Positions 36,371-44,625 of a stretch of 64,000 bases of DNA are shown piece after piece. The translations under genes were made by a program, and so were the position numbers. Below the pieces are notes generated by a model, which had not been told where the DNA came from, did no database searches, and saw nothing but the letters and a program-made list of their open reading frames with translations. The number at the start of each line of letters is the position of its first letter. The stretch's first letter is position 1. The stretch comes from Paenibacillus zeisoli. Its GTDB lineage: Bacteria; Bacillota; Bacilli; Paenibacillales; Paenibacillaceae. The stretch covers positions 339,283 to 403,282 of the forward strand of contig NZ_RZNX01000003.1 in NCBI RefSeq assembly GCF_003994465.1, in the 5' to 3' direction.

Positions 36371-36800
36371 GACCTGGCTTCCTCGTTACACTTGCACGCA
36401 TTTCTATTTCTTTGGCTAAGGCTTCCGGGTCCTGGGTCAGTTCCGGGGCCTCGAATACTTGTCTCAGCTCGATTTCACCTTCTCCTAAGCCGTGCGGGTC
36501 TGGCATCCTCATGGCCCACTGGATTGCCTCTTCCCTCGATTTCACCTCGATCAAGGTGAATCCCGCGATCAGCTCCTTGGCTTCCGTGAAAGGCCCGTCC
36601 AATACCGCCGGCTTACCGCCCGGTTCCGGATAAGAAATGCGAATCGCGCTTGAGCTTGGGTGAAGTCCTTCTGCAGCAACTAACACACCTGCTCTAGCCA
36701 GTTCCTCGTTATACCGCGCCATGGCGTCAAATAGCTCTTGACTAGGCATTACACCAGCCTCGGAATCTTGGGTTGCTTTTACAATCATCATAAATCTCAT
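36363..36800 (-). CDS. YCII-related DGPF domain protein
   Basis: The protein has 145 residues. The N-terminal MRFMMIVKATQDSEAG and the central LDGPFTEAKELIAGFTLIEV are the family signature. Such proteins are the regular partners and likely targets of ECF42 sigma factors. The biochemical role is unknown. It is the first gene of the operon. Confidence 0.88.
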   Translation of the reverse strand: MRFMMIVKATQDSEAGVMPSQELFDAMARYNEELARAGVLVAAEGLHPSSSAIRISYPEPGGKPAVLDGPFTEAKELIAGFTLIEVKSREEAIQWAMRMPDPHGLGEGEIELRQVFEAPELTQDPEALAKEIEMRASVTRKPGRE

Positions 36801-36941
36801 TGAAGATCCTCTCCTTGTCTCTTATGGGTATCTATAATTGCAACGAACGGGAGGCTCCAGAATCGACAGGTCAAAAAGATATTTTCTAATTTTTTCAACT
36901 TCTGATCGTGTTTTTCCTGCTCATTCTAAATGAAATTCCAC

Positions 36942-36970
36942 TTGACACCCCTTCAGGTCTCTTGTATATT
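36942..36970 (+). promoter_or_regulatory. Consensus promoter of the structured leader
   Basis: TTGACA (36942-36947) is followed after 17 bases by TATATT (36965-36970). Transcription should start near 36977, only about 20 bases before a strong terminator hairpin. Confidence 0.75.
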
Positions 36971-36976
36971 CAATGC

Positions 36977-37044
36977 AAACATATGTACTTACGCGGAAGC
37001 ACCCGTAAGATCAGGCGAGATGCCTTTTCTTACGGGTGCTTTTT
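36977..37044 (+). ncRNA. Candidate short RNA or leader attenuator
   Basis: A perfect 13-bp stem (36998-37010 with 37028-37040, core AGCACCCGTAAGA) closes over a 17-base loop that holds a second 4-bp hairpin (AGGC/GCCT). It is followed by five T. Together with the consensus promoter just upstream this predicts a transcript of about 68 nt. It could be a free small RNA or a leader whose termination controls the secreted-protein gene at 37190. No known RNA family is recognised. Confidence 0.5.
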
Positions 37045-37189
37045 GGCGTGATCGAGCTCAGTGTTGCAGTCTTGTACAGAGCGAGAGCTGCGGGACTGCG
37101 CAGAGGGGCAGCGGTTCCCGCAACTGCATAGAGCCCCTCTCCATCATGCCCTGCCGCTTAGGCACAACAATCTAAAGGAGGCACTTACT
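37045..37189 (+). other. GC-rich leader with interleaved inverted repeats
   Basis: TGCGGGA (37089-37095) pairs with TCCCGCA (37116-37122), and AGAGGGGC (37102-37109) pairs with GCCCCTCT (37133-37140). The two stems interlock in pseudoknot order. The SD AAAGGAGG and ATG 37190 follow about 35 bases later. Confidence 0.5.
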
Positions 37190-37960
37190 ATGAATCTGAA
37201 CCAATCAATAGCCATCATCATTCTGGCTGCTGTACTTGCCGCAGCAGTTCCCTCATCGGTAATGGGATCAACCTCCCAGCTGACCGATTCGCTTAAGTTA
37301 TCTGTGGAGAAGGCTGCCGCAGCGGCGGATGCACCGCTAAAGAGCCGGATTACTGCGTCTTTCAGTGAATTATCCTCACTGCTTGCACAGGAGTCCGCTC
37401 TGGATGGGACCATCAAGAATGCACATTATGGGAACGAAGAAGCGGTAATCGCCGTTCGCAAACAGATCACAGGGATTGATGCGGACAAAGTCGCTCAACT
37501 GGAGAAGAAGCTCCAGATGACCAAGGACAAGTACAAGCCGATGTTCGTGCTCTACAGCTCCGTCAGCGGCACCAAATCTGCTACGGCCGAGATGCGGCTT
37601 GCTGTCCAGCTGGCCAGGGAGGATATCAAGCTGAAGGAGAAGCAGCTGAAAGCCGCCAAAGATGAGAAAGCCAAGAAGATCAAGGACATTCGAGCAGTCC
37701 TTTCTGGCATAGATTCTGTCAAAGTGCAGATCAAATCAGCCAAAAGCGCGGTAGATATCCCCAAGAAACGGTATTCTGCAGAATGGAGTGACTTCAAGCA
37801 GCTGCTGAAGAAAAAGGACGCCAAGCGAACAGCGGACTGCTTATCTGTCCTTCTCTCTCTAACCCGCCAGACTGTTGATCAGAAGAAGGGGATTCACACT
37901 TTGGAGATGAAGATCAGCGGAATCATCGCCAAGGCGAGAGCCCAGATTCCAGCGAAGTAA
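37190..37960 (+). CDS. Secreted coiled-coil protein of unknown function
   Basis: The protein has 256 residues, starting at ATG 37190 with AAAGGAGG upstream; the frame is open from 37061 without a better start. A signal peptide (about residues 1-27, ending near PSSVMGS) is followed by an almost wholly helical, Lys/Ala/Glu-rich body with heptad patterns (VAQLEKKLQMTKDKYKPMF, then KLKEKQLKAAKDEKAKKIK). No family is recognised. It is probably an extracellular or wall-associated helical protein. The long structured leader points to post-transcriptional control. Confidence 0.75.
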   Translation: MNLNQSIAIIILAAVLAAAVPSSVMGSTSQLTDSLKLSVEKAAAAADAPLKSRITASFSELSSLLAQESALDGTIKNAHYGNEEAVIAVRKQITGIDADKVAQLEKKLQMTKDKYKPMFVLYSSVSGTKSATAEMRLAVQLAREDIKLKEKQLKAAKDEKAKKIKDIRAVLSGIDSVKVQIKSAKSAVDIPKKRYSAEWSDFKQLLKKKDAKRTADCLSVLLSLTRQTVDQKKGIHTLEMKISGIIAKARAQIPAK

Positions 37961-37976
37961 CTTGATTTGAAGCACA

Positions 37977-38010
37977 GCAAAGACTGCCGGATCCATCCGG
38001 CAGCCTTTGC
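37977..38010. terminator. Palindromic hairpin between convergent genes
   Basis: CTGCCGGAT and ATCCGGCAG form a 9-bp stem with a 2-base loop, extended by GCAAAG/CTTTGC. T-runs are weak on both sides, so it may work in both directions but inefficiently. Confidence 0.5.
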
Positions 38011-38027
38011 TCCTACAATGCAATCCC

Positions 38028-39209
38028 TTAGATCACATTCACATTCTGCTTATGCCGGAACTCCGTTGGAGTTAAGCCGAACTTCCGGCGGAAAACCTGG
38101 GTGAAATGCCGCATGTCTTGGTATCCTATCCGCTCGGCAATCTCGGCGAGCCGAAGCTTTGGATTCAGCAGCAGCTTCTTCGCCTGCTCAAGACGCAGGG
38201 AGATAACGTAATCCTTGTAACCCTGCCCTGTCTTCAGCTTGAACAGCTGGCTGAAGTAGGCAGGGTTAAGGTAGACGACGGAAGCCACACGTTCGAGAGA
38301 GAGCTCCTCGTTATAGTGCTCCCTGATATATTCAATTGCATCGTCAATCGACTTTTCTCCACTGCCTTTAACAGGCTCAATGGACTGCACAGCGGATGCC
38401 TGTCTCATCTGCTTGACCATTTGCGGGATTGCACTGAAATCTTTATTCAGTCCGGAGACTGCAATATGGAAAGGGATCTTCACGTAATGGGTTAAGTGTC
38501 CCTTAACCGAACCTTTGAATACATCGAGATCCTCGTTAAGTACAACTAGCCCCAGCAGGCAATTGGAATCAAAGCTCATGACGAACCCTCGGCCGCTGTT
38601 ATCAATCAGCTCAGACAGCACATTCTCGACGATGAAATGCTCCAAGGCATGATGAGTCTCCGCCCCTTCAAGCTGTACCATGATCAGATAGAATTCAGCG
38701 TATTCCTTACTAAAGGACTGCATATCCAGGTTGCCCGTATCCAGTCCAGAAGCCAAGCGGCGAAGAATGCCCTCCTGAAGAAACTTGAGATTCTTGCGAA
38801 GCTTCTCCCCTTCTCTCAGGCGCTCACTTTCCTGCTCGATCTCAGTCTCCAGACTCTCCATCAGTTCAACCAGCCGCTTCTTGCCTATCGGCTTAAGCAG
38901 ATAATCCCGGGCACCCAATCTTACCGCCTCCTGGGCATAAGAGAACTCGGAATGTGCAGAGATCACAACCCACTTCACAAGCGGGTAGCGGTGCTTCGAG
39001 ATCCTCATGAACTCGAGCCCGTTAATCCCAGGCATCAATATATCTGTAAGCACTATATCAATCCGCTGACTCCCCATAATTTGAACAGCCTCTGGGGCCC
39101 GGGCAGCTAAATGAACGTTATATTCCGGACAGATCTGCTCGATCGTCCGTCTGATCCCCTCCCGAATTGCGCGCTCGTCATCCGCGATCAGGATATTCAG
39201 GGTGTTCAT
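38028..39209 (-). CDS. AraC-type response regulator (YesN-like)
   Basis: The protein has 393 residues. The receiver domain has acidic residues in IADDERAIREG, phospho-acceptor Asp in IDIVLTDILMPGING (about residue 57), and Lys in YLLKPIGKK. Two AraC-type HTHs occupy the last ~100 residues (LSLERVASVVYLNPAYFSQL, then LAEIAERIGYQDMRHFTQVF). It is the cytoplasmic partner of the adjacent histidine kinase. Such pairs normally switch on a neighbouring carbohydrate ABC transporter, which fits the genes at 41239-44384. Confidence 0.92.
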   Translation of the reverse strand: MNTLNILIADDERAIREGIRRTIEQICPEYNVHLAARAPEAVQIMGSQRIDIVLTDILMPGINGLEFMRISKHRYPLVKWVVISAHSEFSYAQEAVRLGARDYLLKPIGKKRLVELMESLETEIEQESERLREGEKLRKNLKFLQEGILRRLASGLDTGNLDMQSFSKEYAEFYLIMVQLEGAETHHALEHFIVENVLSELIDNSGRGFVMSFDSNCLLGLVVLNEDLDVFKGSVKGHLTHYVKIPFHIAVSGLNKDFSAIPQMVKQMRQASAVQSIEPVKGSGEKSIDDAIEYIREHYNEELSLERVASVVYLNPAYFSQLFKLKTGQGYKDYVISLRLEQAKKLLLNPKLRLAEIAERIGYQDMRHFTQVFRRKFGLTPTEFRHKQNVNVI

Positions 39210-40986
39210 GTTCTTCTCCTCCTTGGTTCTGCGGCAGTGGAATTATAATGGTCACCGTGGTTCCTTCACCTGGGATGCTGTAAATTCCCAGACCGTACTC
39301 CTCGCCGAACATAATCTTCAGCCGCAGGTGAAGATTCTGCAGCCCGATTCCACCTGGTCCTTTACCGGATGGTCTTCTTTCATCCAGTGAGGCTACAAGC
39401 CGCTCCAGCACAGCCGGCTCCATTCCGCAGCCGTTATCCGCAATCATAATTTTTAGATTCTGACCGTCTTCCCTGACCGTTACTCTGAGAACGCCCTGTC
39501 TGCTGCCCAGCGATTCCAGCCCATGCTTCACCGCATTCTCGATCACCGGCTGAAGCGTCATCTTCGGAATCCGGATATCCATCCACATCTCATCCGTCTC
39601 CGTCTCTACCTTCAGCCTTCCATCCAGCCGGAACAGAATAATGTTCAGATAATGATTGATCTGCTCAAATTCCTCCCGAAGGGTGACATCGGCCCCCTCC
39701 TCCCAATGACTGCTGTATCGGAACATATGGGAAAGCGACAGAATGATCTCGCCCAGCTGCTCATCTCCGTCGCCCTTCTCATCAAGCATCCAGTAGATCA
39801 TGTCCAGCGTATTATAGAGGAAGTGCGGGTTAACCTGGGACTGCAGCGCATGCAGCTCTGCATTCTTCTCACTAACTGACGAGATCTTCACCCGTTCAAT
39901 CAGCTCCCCAATCCGCCTAACCATCCGGTTAAAGGACGCCACCAGAATGTTAATTTCCTGATAAGAGGTTACATTAAGCTCCCCTCGGAAATTCCCCATT
40001 TCGACCTGCTTCATTTCCCGGATCAACCGCTTCAGCGGGGATGAGAACGTCTTGGAGATGATGGAAGCAATCAGAGCCGACACGATGATCAGAATGGAGA
40101 CCACGATCAGCAAATATCGCTTCATCTGCATCAGCTCAACATTCAGGTCCTTATCCGGGGTGATACTGACGACCGACCAATCGGTAAAAGGCAGCCGGGA
40201 AGCAATTAGCAGATGACCTTGATCCTGCTGTACCACCACATTCTTCTCACTGCCGAGGTCCGGAATCGGCACTTCCGGACTGGGCTGCGGAGTAACGGAT
40301 GTAGAGACCATCCGCCCTCCCTTGGAGACCACGTATACGCTGGAGTGCTGTCCCAGCTTCAAATTGTTCAGAGCCTCGATGATCGGCTTGGGATTCGTCT
40401 CATACAGCACAACGCCAATCCGCTTATGTTCGTCCAGATCGAAGATTTGACGGCCGAAGGCGAAGACCGGCATGCTTTGATTCTGGTCGATCAGCGAGTG
40501 CGGAAATACGCCAAGCCAGACCATTTTCCCGGAGGACTGCTGAATCTGGTTGTACCATTCCTGCTCCCGATAATGGGGGTCGACCACATTGATGTAGTTC
40601 CCGTAGTTATAAATCTTGCCTTTATCTGTAATCACGTGAATCCCAACCAGATCATCCCGGGAATAAAAGATAGCTCCTATCATATTGGTAATGGACTGCT
40701 CGTTAAAATAAGCCATAGCCGGTTCTGTATAGTTCTCGTTCAGCTTGCGGACCATGTCGAAGTTGTTGCTGAGTGTCTTCGACAGACTGTCATATCCTTT
40801 ATACAGCAGATCGAAAAGGCCGACAGTCTGTGACACGTTCTTCTGTGCCAGATCACTTATTTTGTCATGGAACTGCTCCGTGTTGCGATTATAATAGAGC
40901 AGGCTCACTACAAGTACAATTCCTGACATACAAAACAGGAACAGCAGGAACAACCGATGGTTTATGGAATGAAAACCTCTTCTCAA
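39178..40986 (-). CDS. Sensor histidine kinase (YesM-like)
   Basis: The protein has 602 residues, starting at TTG 40986, which lies 8 bases after GGGAGGGG. The frame is open to 41040, inside the dispersed repeat, so the longer start is unlikely. A first membrane helix (about 14-35), an extracellular Cache-like domain (40-290), a second helix (about 300-320) and a HAMP domain precede the His-kinase core with QVNPHFLYNTLDMIYWML. The ATPase motifs are PVIENAVKHGLE, IADNGCGM and GPGGIGLQNL. It overlaps the regulator gene by 32 bases. It probably senses an oligosaccharide or a loaded binding protein. Confidence 0.92.
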   Translation of the reverse strand: MRRGFHSINHRLFLLFLFCMSGIVLVVSLLYYNRNTEQFHDKISDLAQKNVSQTVGLFDLLYKGYDSLSKTLSNNFDMVRKLNENYTEPAMAYFNEQSITNMIGAIFYSRDDLVGIHVITDKGKIYNYGNYINVVDPHYREQEWYNQIQQSSGKMVWLGVFPHSLIDQNQSMPVFAFGRQIFDLDEHKRIGVVLYETNPKPIIEALNNLKLGQHSSVYVVSKGGRMVSTSVTPQPSPEVPIPDLGSEKNVVVQQDQGHLLIASRLPFTDWSVVSITPDKDLNVELMQMKRYLLIVVSILIIVSALIASIISKTFSSPLKRLIREMKQVEMGNFRGELNVTSYQEINILVASFNRMVRRIGELIERVKISSVSEKNAELHALQSQVNPHFLYNTLDMIYWMLDEKGDGDEQLGEIILSLSHMFRYSSHWEEGADVTLREEFEQINHYLNIILFRLDGRLKVETETDEMWMDIRIPKMTLQPVIENAVKHGLESLGSRQGVLRVTVREDGQNLKIMIADNGCGMEPAVLERLVASLDERRPSGKGPGGIGLQNLHLRLKIMFGEEYGLGIYSIPGEGTTVTIIIPLPQNQGGEEHEHPEYPDRG

Positions 40987-41024
40987 AGGATTATCCCCTC
41001 CCATCCAGTAGTCCTGCTGTTCTT

Positions 41025-41192
41025 CTAATGACTTACACATGAGGCAGCCGTGTGAAATGTTCTTCCGATCGCTGTTGTTCCCAGTTTTCTCAATTAAATT
41101 AATAAGGTGGAAATCCGGTCACAAAGGCGAACGCTTCGCTTCTCCAGAATCATTTCACACTCTTGCCTATGGGTAATTCTTAAATTGAACTT
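41025..41192. repeat. Dispersed hairpin-like repeat, copy C (long form)
   Basis: GAGGCAGCCGTGTGAAATG faces CATTTCACACTCTTGCC, and the centre has GAAATCCGGTCACAAAGGC and GCGAACGCTTCGC in common with copy B. The right end reads TAAATTGAACTT. It has the same orientation on the plus strand as copies A and B, 16 kb away, and lies between the ABC permease gene and the kinase gene. Confidence 0.75.
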
Positions 41193-41238
41193 CTTCTAAC
41201 TCCATTATAGTAGGGCAGAGTGAGCCCGGCAATCGTAA

Positions 41239-42063
41239 TTATCCCTTAACGGCTCCGGCAACCATTCCTTTGGTGATCCGCTCGGATAGAATAAAGTAGA
41301 TCAGGATAACAGGCAGCGCGCCCAATATCAGGAATGCTCCGATATCCCCGTAGTTCACGGAATACTGGCTGACGAACGTGTACACCCCGAATGGAAGCGT
41401 CTTAAGCTTCTCGGCCGAGATGAAGGTCGCGGCAAGAATGTACTCGTTCCAAATGGTGATAAAGGTCAGAATACATACCGTCATCATCGGCGGGATCGAG
41501 ATCGGCATAATGATGCTGCGGAAGATCCGGTACACACTGGCCCCATCGACAAAGGCCGACTCTTCAATCTCATGCGGAAGTCCTTTCATAAAGCCACTCA
41601 GAATGAACACCGCAATCGGTGTCGAGAAGGCAACGTAGGGCAGGATGAGCGATAAATGCGTATTAAGGATATGAATGTTCTTGAAAATAATCATCAGCGG
41701 CAGCAGAGTAGCCTGCATCGGGATCATCAGACCCATCATGAAAATAAGCAGGATGACGTTCCCGTAGCGCCACCGGAAACGTGAGATCGCATAAGCTACC
41801 ATCGAGCTTAGTATGATCACACAGACCATAGTCACCACAGTGACCAAGACACTGTTGGACAAATATTTCAAATAACTGCCCTGTTTGTAGGCTTCAATAT
41901 AGTTGTGCCACTTCCAGACTTTCGGAAGAGCGAAGAAGCTGCCGCCCAGGATTTCTTCATTGGTCTTCAATGAATACAGAAACAGCCAGAGCAGCGGGTA
42001 CAGCTGGGTAATCACCGGAATCGCGAACAGAAGATACACGAATCCTTTTTTCACTTTACTCAT
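41239..42063 (-). CDS. Carbohydrate ABC transporter permease (MalG type)
   Basis: The protein has 274 residues with six membrane helices. The permease EAA loop reads EIEESAFVDGASVYRIFRSI (about residue 175), where it contacts the ATPase. Position and length fit the second permease of a CUT1 sugar importer. No ATPase gene is nearby, so a shared MsmX-type ATPase must serve it. Confidence 0.92.
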   Translation of the reverse strand: MSKVKKGFVYLLFAIPVITQLYPLLWLFLYSLKTNEEILGGSFFALPKVWKWHNYIEAYKQGSYLKYLSNSVLVTVVTMVCVIILSSMVAYAISRFRWRYGNVILLIFMMGLMIPMQATLLPLMIIFKNIHILNTHLSLILPYVAFSTPIAVFILSGFMKGLPHEIEESAFVDGASVYRIFRSIIMPISIPPMMTVCILTFITIWNEYILAATFISAEKLKTLPFGVYTFVSQYSVNYGDIGAFLILGALPVILIYFILSERITKGMVAGAVKG

Positions 42064-42080
42064 TTTCGTGCACTCCCTTT

Positions 42081-42971
42081 CTATCCGACTTTCTTCTCTA
42101 TACGGCTGAAGATCAGGTTAATAATAACGGTAAAGATTAAGCATACGATGACCAGGAAGGTCGCAATGGCACTACCGTAACCATATTTCATGGACAAGAA
42201 TGAACTATTATACATGTGTGTAGAAATTACATCTGTGGCATGAGCTGGACCGCCGCCCGTCATAACCATGACGAGGTCGAAAGCCTGCAGAGAGCCAATG
42301 AAAGCTAGTACAACGGATATTTTGAAGATCGGTACGATCAGCGGCAGGGTAATATAGCGATCTGCCTTGAAGCCGTCGGCACCGTCGATTTTGGCCGCTT
42401 CATAAATTTCACTCGGCAGATTCTGAATTCCGGTAAATTGAATCAGTAGATGATATCCGAAATACTGCCACAGGGATACAAAATACAGGCAGAACATCGC
42501 AATGTTGGGCTCAGTCAGCCAGTTATGCGCCCAGCTTGGAAGTCCAAGGGAGATCAGAACGCCATTGAGCATCCCGCCCATAGAGGTTGGATTATAGATG
42601 GTTTTCCACAATTGACCGATGATTACGACGGATAGAATAACGGGAGTGAAATAAATAGATACCAAAGAGTTCGCTCTTCTTACATAGCGATTCAGCAAGA
42701 TTGCCATCAAGAGACATAATGGAATTTCCAGCATGGATGCAACAGCATACACCAGAGTTCTGCGGACCGAAGGCCAGAAGACCGGGTCATGATAGAACAT
42801 ATTTTTGAAATTATCTAATCCTATAAATTTGGCGCTCGCAATGCCGTCCCAGCTTAGAAGTCCGGTATAGAACGATACAAGGATCGGGACAAACACCAGA
42901 CATACATACAGCAGCAGACAAGGCAATACGAAGACGGCAATCGTACGTCCGGGCACCTTCAACACATTCAC
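42081..42971 (-). CDS. Carbohydrate ABC transporter permease (MalF type)
   Basis: The protein has 296 residues with six membrane helices. The EAA loop reads EIYEAAKIDGADGFKADRYI (about residue 195). It lies 17 bases upstream of the second permease gene and downstream of the binding-protein gene, so the three form one operon. Confidence 0.92.
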   Translation of the reverse strand: MNVLKVPGRTIAVFVLPCLLLYVCLVFVPILVSFYTGLLSWDGIASAKFIGLDNFKNMFYHDPVFWPSVRRTLVYAVASMLEIPLCLLMAILLNRYVRRANSLVSIYFTPVILSVVIIGQLWKTIYNPTSMGGMLNGVLISLGLPSWAHNWLTEPNIAMFCLYFVSLWQYFGYHLLIQFTGIQNLPSEIYEAAKIDGADGFKADRYITLPLIVPIFKISVVLAFIGSLQAFDLVMVMTGGGPAHATDVISTHMYNSSFLSMKYGYGSAIATFLVIVCLIFTVIINLIFSRIEKKVG

Positions 42972-43037
42972 GACTTTCGCCCCCTATGTTTAAAAGCTCG
43001 GTGCGAAGAGGCACTTGGCCACTTCGCACCGCTTGAG

Positions 43038-44384
43038 TTATTTGTTCGCTTCAAATGCAGCCTGGTGCTCTTCAGCCACCTGTTTGGAATCTGTCTTCTG
43101 AACGAACAGGTTCTGGATGCTGCTCAGGTGAACCTGTGCGGTTGCCGGATTCATCGTGTTATCAAAGGCCAGATCGCCGCCCTTGATGTTGTTGAATAGA
43201 CCCGCCACTTCAATCGCAAGATCAGAGTAACCTCCAGATTTCAGATCACCTTCTACCTTTTGTCCAAGACCTACAGCGTTCTTATTCTCAAATTGTTTCT
43301 TAGGGAAGTTAAGTGTAAAGTAGTTGAGAAAATCCTTGGTCTCCTGCAAATGCTCACTATTAGCAGAAATGGCGAATCCACTGCCTGGCGCGAGCATGAA
43401 ATCGTTAAGGTTGCCTTTACCGTTAATCGTCGGGAACTGGAATGCCCCTACTTTACCGGCTACAGAAGAAGCGTCAATTGCACCTGTCTCCCAGGTTCCG
43501 ATCACCCACATTGCAGCTTTACCAGATTTGAAGATGTTACCGCCAGCATTAGCATCAATGGAAGTTGCTCCGTCAGGGAATGCGCCAGCTTGAACGAGAT
43601 CCTGGAAGCGGTCAACAGCTTCAATAAAAGCAGGATCATCAAATTTCTTCTTGCCATCCACTACATCTTTCAGGAAGCCAGGGCCGCCGTTTGTGCGAAG
43701 CAGCATATTCATGAACAGGAAGGAACCAGTCCAGGAATCTTTCTCTCCGATGGCGAGTGGTGTAATTCCTTTGGCTTTGAGCGCCTTCACGTCGGCCAGG
43801 AACTCATCGAACGTAGTAGGAACCTTCTCAATTCCTGCTTGCTTGAACAGATCCTTGTTATAATACACAACTTCAATATTGTTACCATCTGGCAGCGCAT
43901 ACACATTGCCATCGAAGCTGTAGTTGTCGAGGAGTCCGGCCTGGTAAGTGTCCTTCAATCCGTTCTTATCGATCACATCATTCAGCGGTGCCAGCAATTT
44001 GGCATCCACGAACGGCTTCATTTGTGCGGATGGGTTAACAATCGTGATGTCTGGCACTTCCTTGGAAGCAGCCTGTGTCTTCAGCTTCATCTTCTGCTGG
44101 TCTGTGTTCAAGGTATCGAGTTCGATATGAATGTTCGGGTTAGCCTTCTCGTACTCTTCTACAAGCGTATGAAGGGTTTTATAAGTTGGGGTTGTAGGGT
44201 CTGGGTAAATGTTCTGGAACGTAATGGTAACTTTTTTGTCACTTGCTTTGTCTCCACCTGAGGATGCATTGCTGCTATCTGTACCCGAGTCGGACTTAGC
44301 TCCGCTTCCACATGCGGCTAAGCTGAGTGTCAGCGCGCCTGCCATAAGAATGGAAAGCGTTTTTCTTAACGGTTTTTGTACCAT
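43038..44384 (-). CDS. Extracellular sugar-binding lipoprotein of an ABC transporter
   Basis: The protein has 448 residues. A lipoprotein signal peptide ends in LSLAACGSG, followed by a Ser/Asp-rich linker. The body has the CUT1 binding-protein pattern (ITFQNIYPDPTTPTYKTLHT, then EVPDITIVNPSAQ and GKAAMWVIGTWETGAI). It captures an oligosaccharide for the two permeases downstream. The nearby YesMN system is its likely activator. A cre-like site lies in its upstream region. Confidence 0.93.
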   Translation of the reverse strand: MVQKPLRKTLSILMAGALTLSLAACGSGAKSDSGTDSSNASSGGDKASDKKVTITFQNIYPDPTTPTYKTLHTLVEEYEKANPNIHIELDTLNTDQQKMKLKTQAASKEVPDITIVNPSAQMKPFVDAKLLAPLNDVIDKNGLKDTYQAGLLDNYSFDGNVYALPDGNNIEVVYYNKDLFKQAGIEKVPTTFDEFLADVKALKAKGITPLAIGEKDSWTGSFLFMNMLLRTNGGPGFLKDVVDGKKKFDDPAFIEAVDRFQDLVQAGAFPDGATSIDANAGGNIFKSGKAAMWVIGTWETGAIDASSVAGKVGAFQFPTINGKGNLNDFMLAPGSGFAISANSEHLQETKDFLNYFTLNFPKKQFENKNAVGLGQKVEGDLKSGGYSDLAIEVAGLFNNIKGGDLAFDNTMNPATAQVHLSSIQNLFVQKTDSKQVAEEHQAAFEANK

Positions 44385-44577
44385 TTTGTAGCCCCCTGTT
44401 ATTTAAAAGTATAAGTTAATTATTAGCGATAACAGCGCTTCCAACAAGTTGTGGATTTAAGAAGAAAGGTTTGTTTTTTTTAGATTTGTATTTAAAAGGA
44501 TAAGGTGGATCGTTTGCACCAATTTCACATAGATATAGGGAGTAAATCTACTTAGGAAATTCCGCCCCAAAATCAAA
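44385..44577 (-). promoter_or_regulatory. Upstream region of the sugar ABC operon, with a cre-like site
   Basis: The minus strand carries TGGAAGCGCTGTTA (complement of 44430-44443), which matches the cre consensus in all but two positions. The rest is A/T-rich. No further structure is seen. Confidence 0.45.
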
Positions 44578-44613
44578 ACAAGCTGAAGCCGTAAAATTCC
44601 GGCTTCAGCTTGT
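44566..44613 (-). terminator. Terminator of the stalk-domain protein gene
   Basis: On the minus strand ACAAGCTGAAGCCG pairs perfectly with CGGCTTCAGCTTGT over a short loop and is followed by TTTGATTTT. Confidence 0.85.
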
Positions 44614-44625
44614 ATGGTGGACTAC

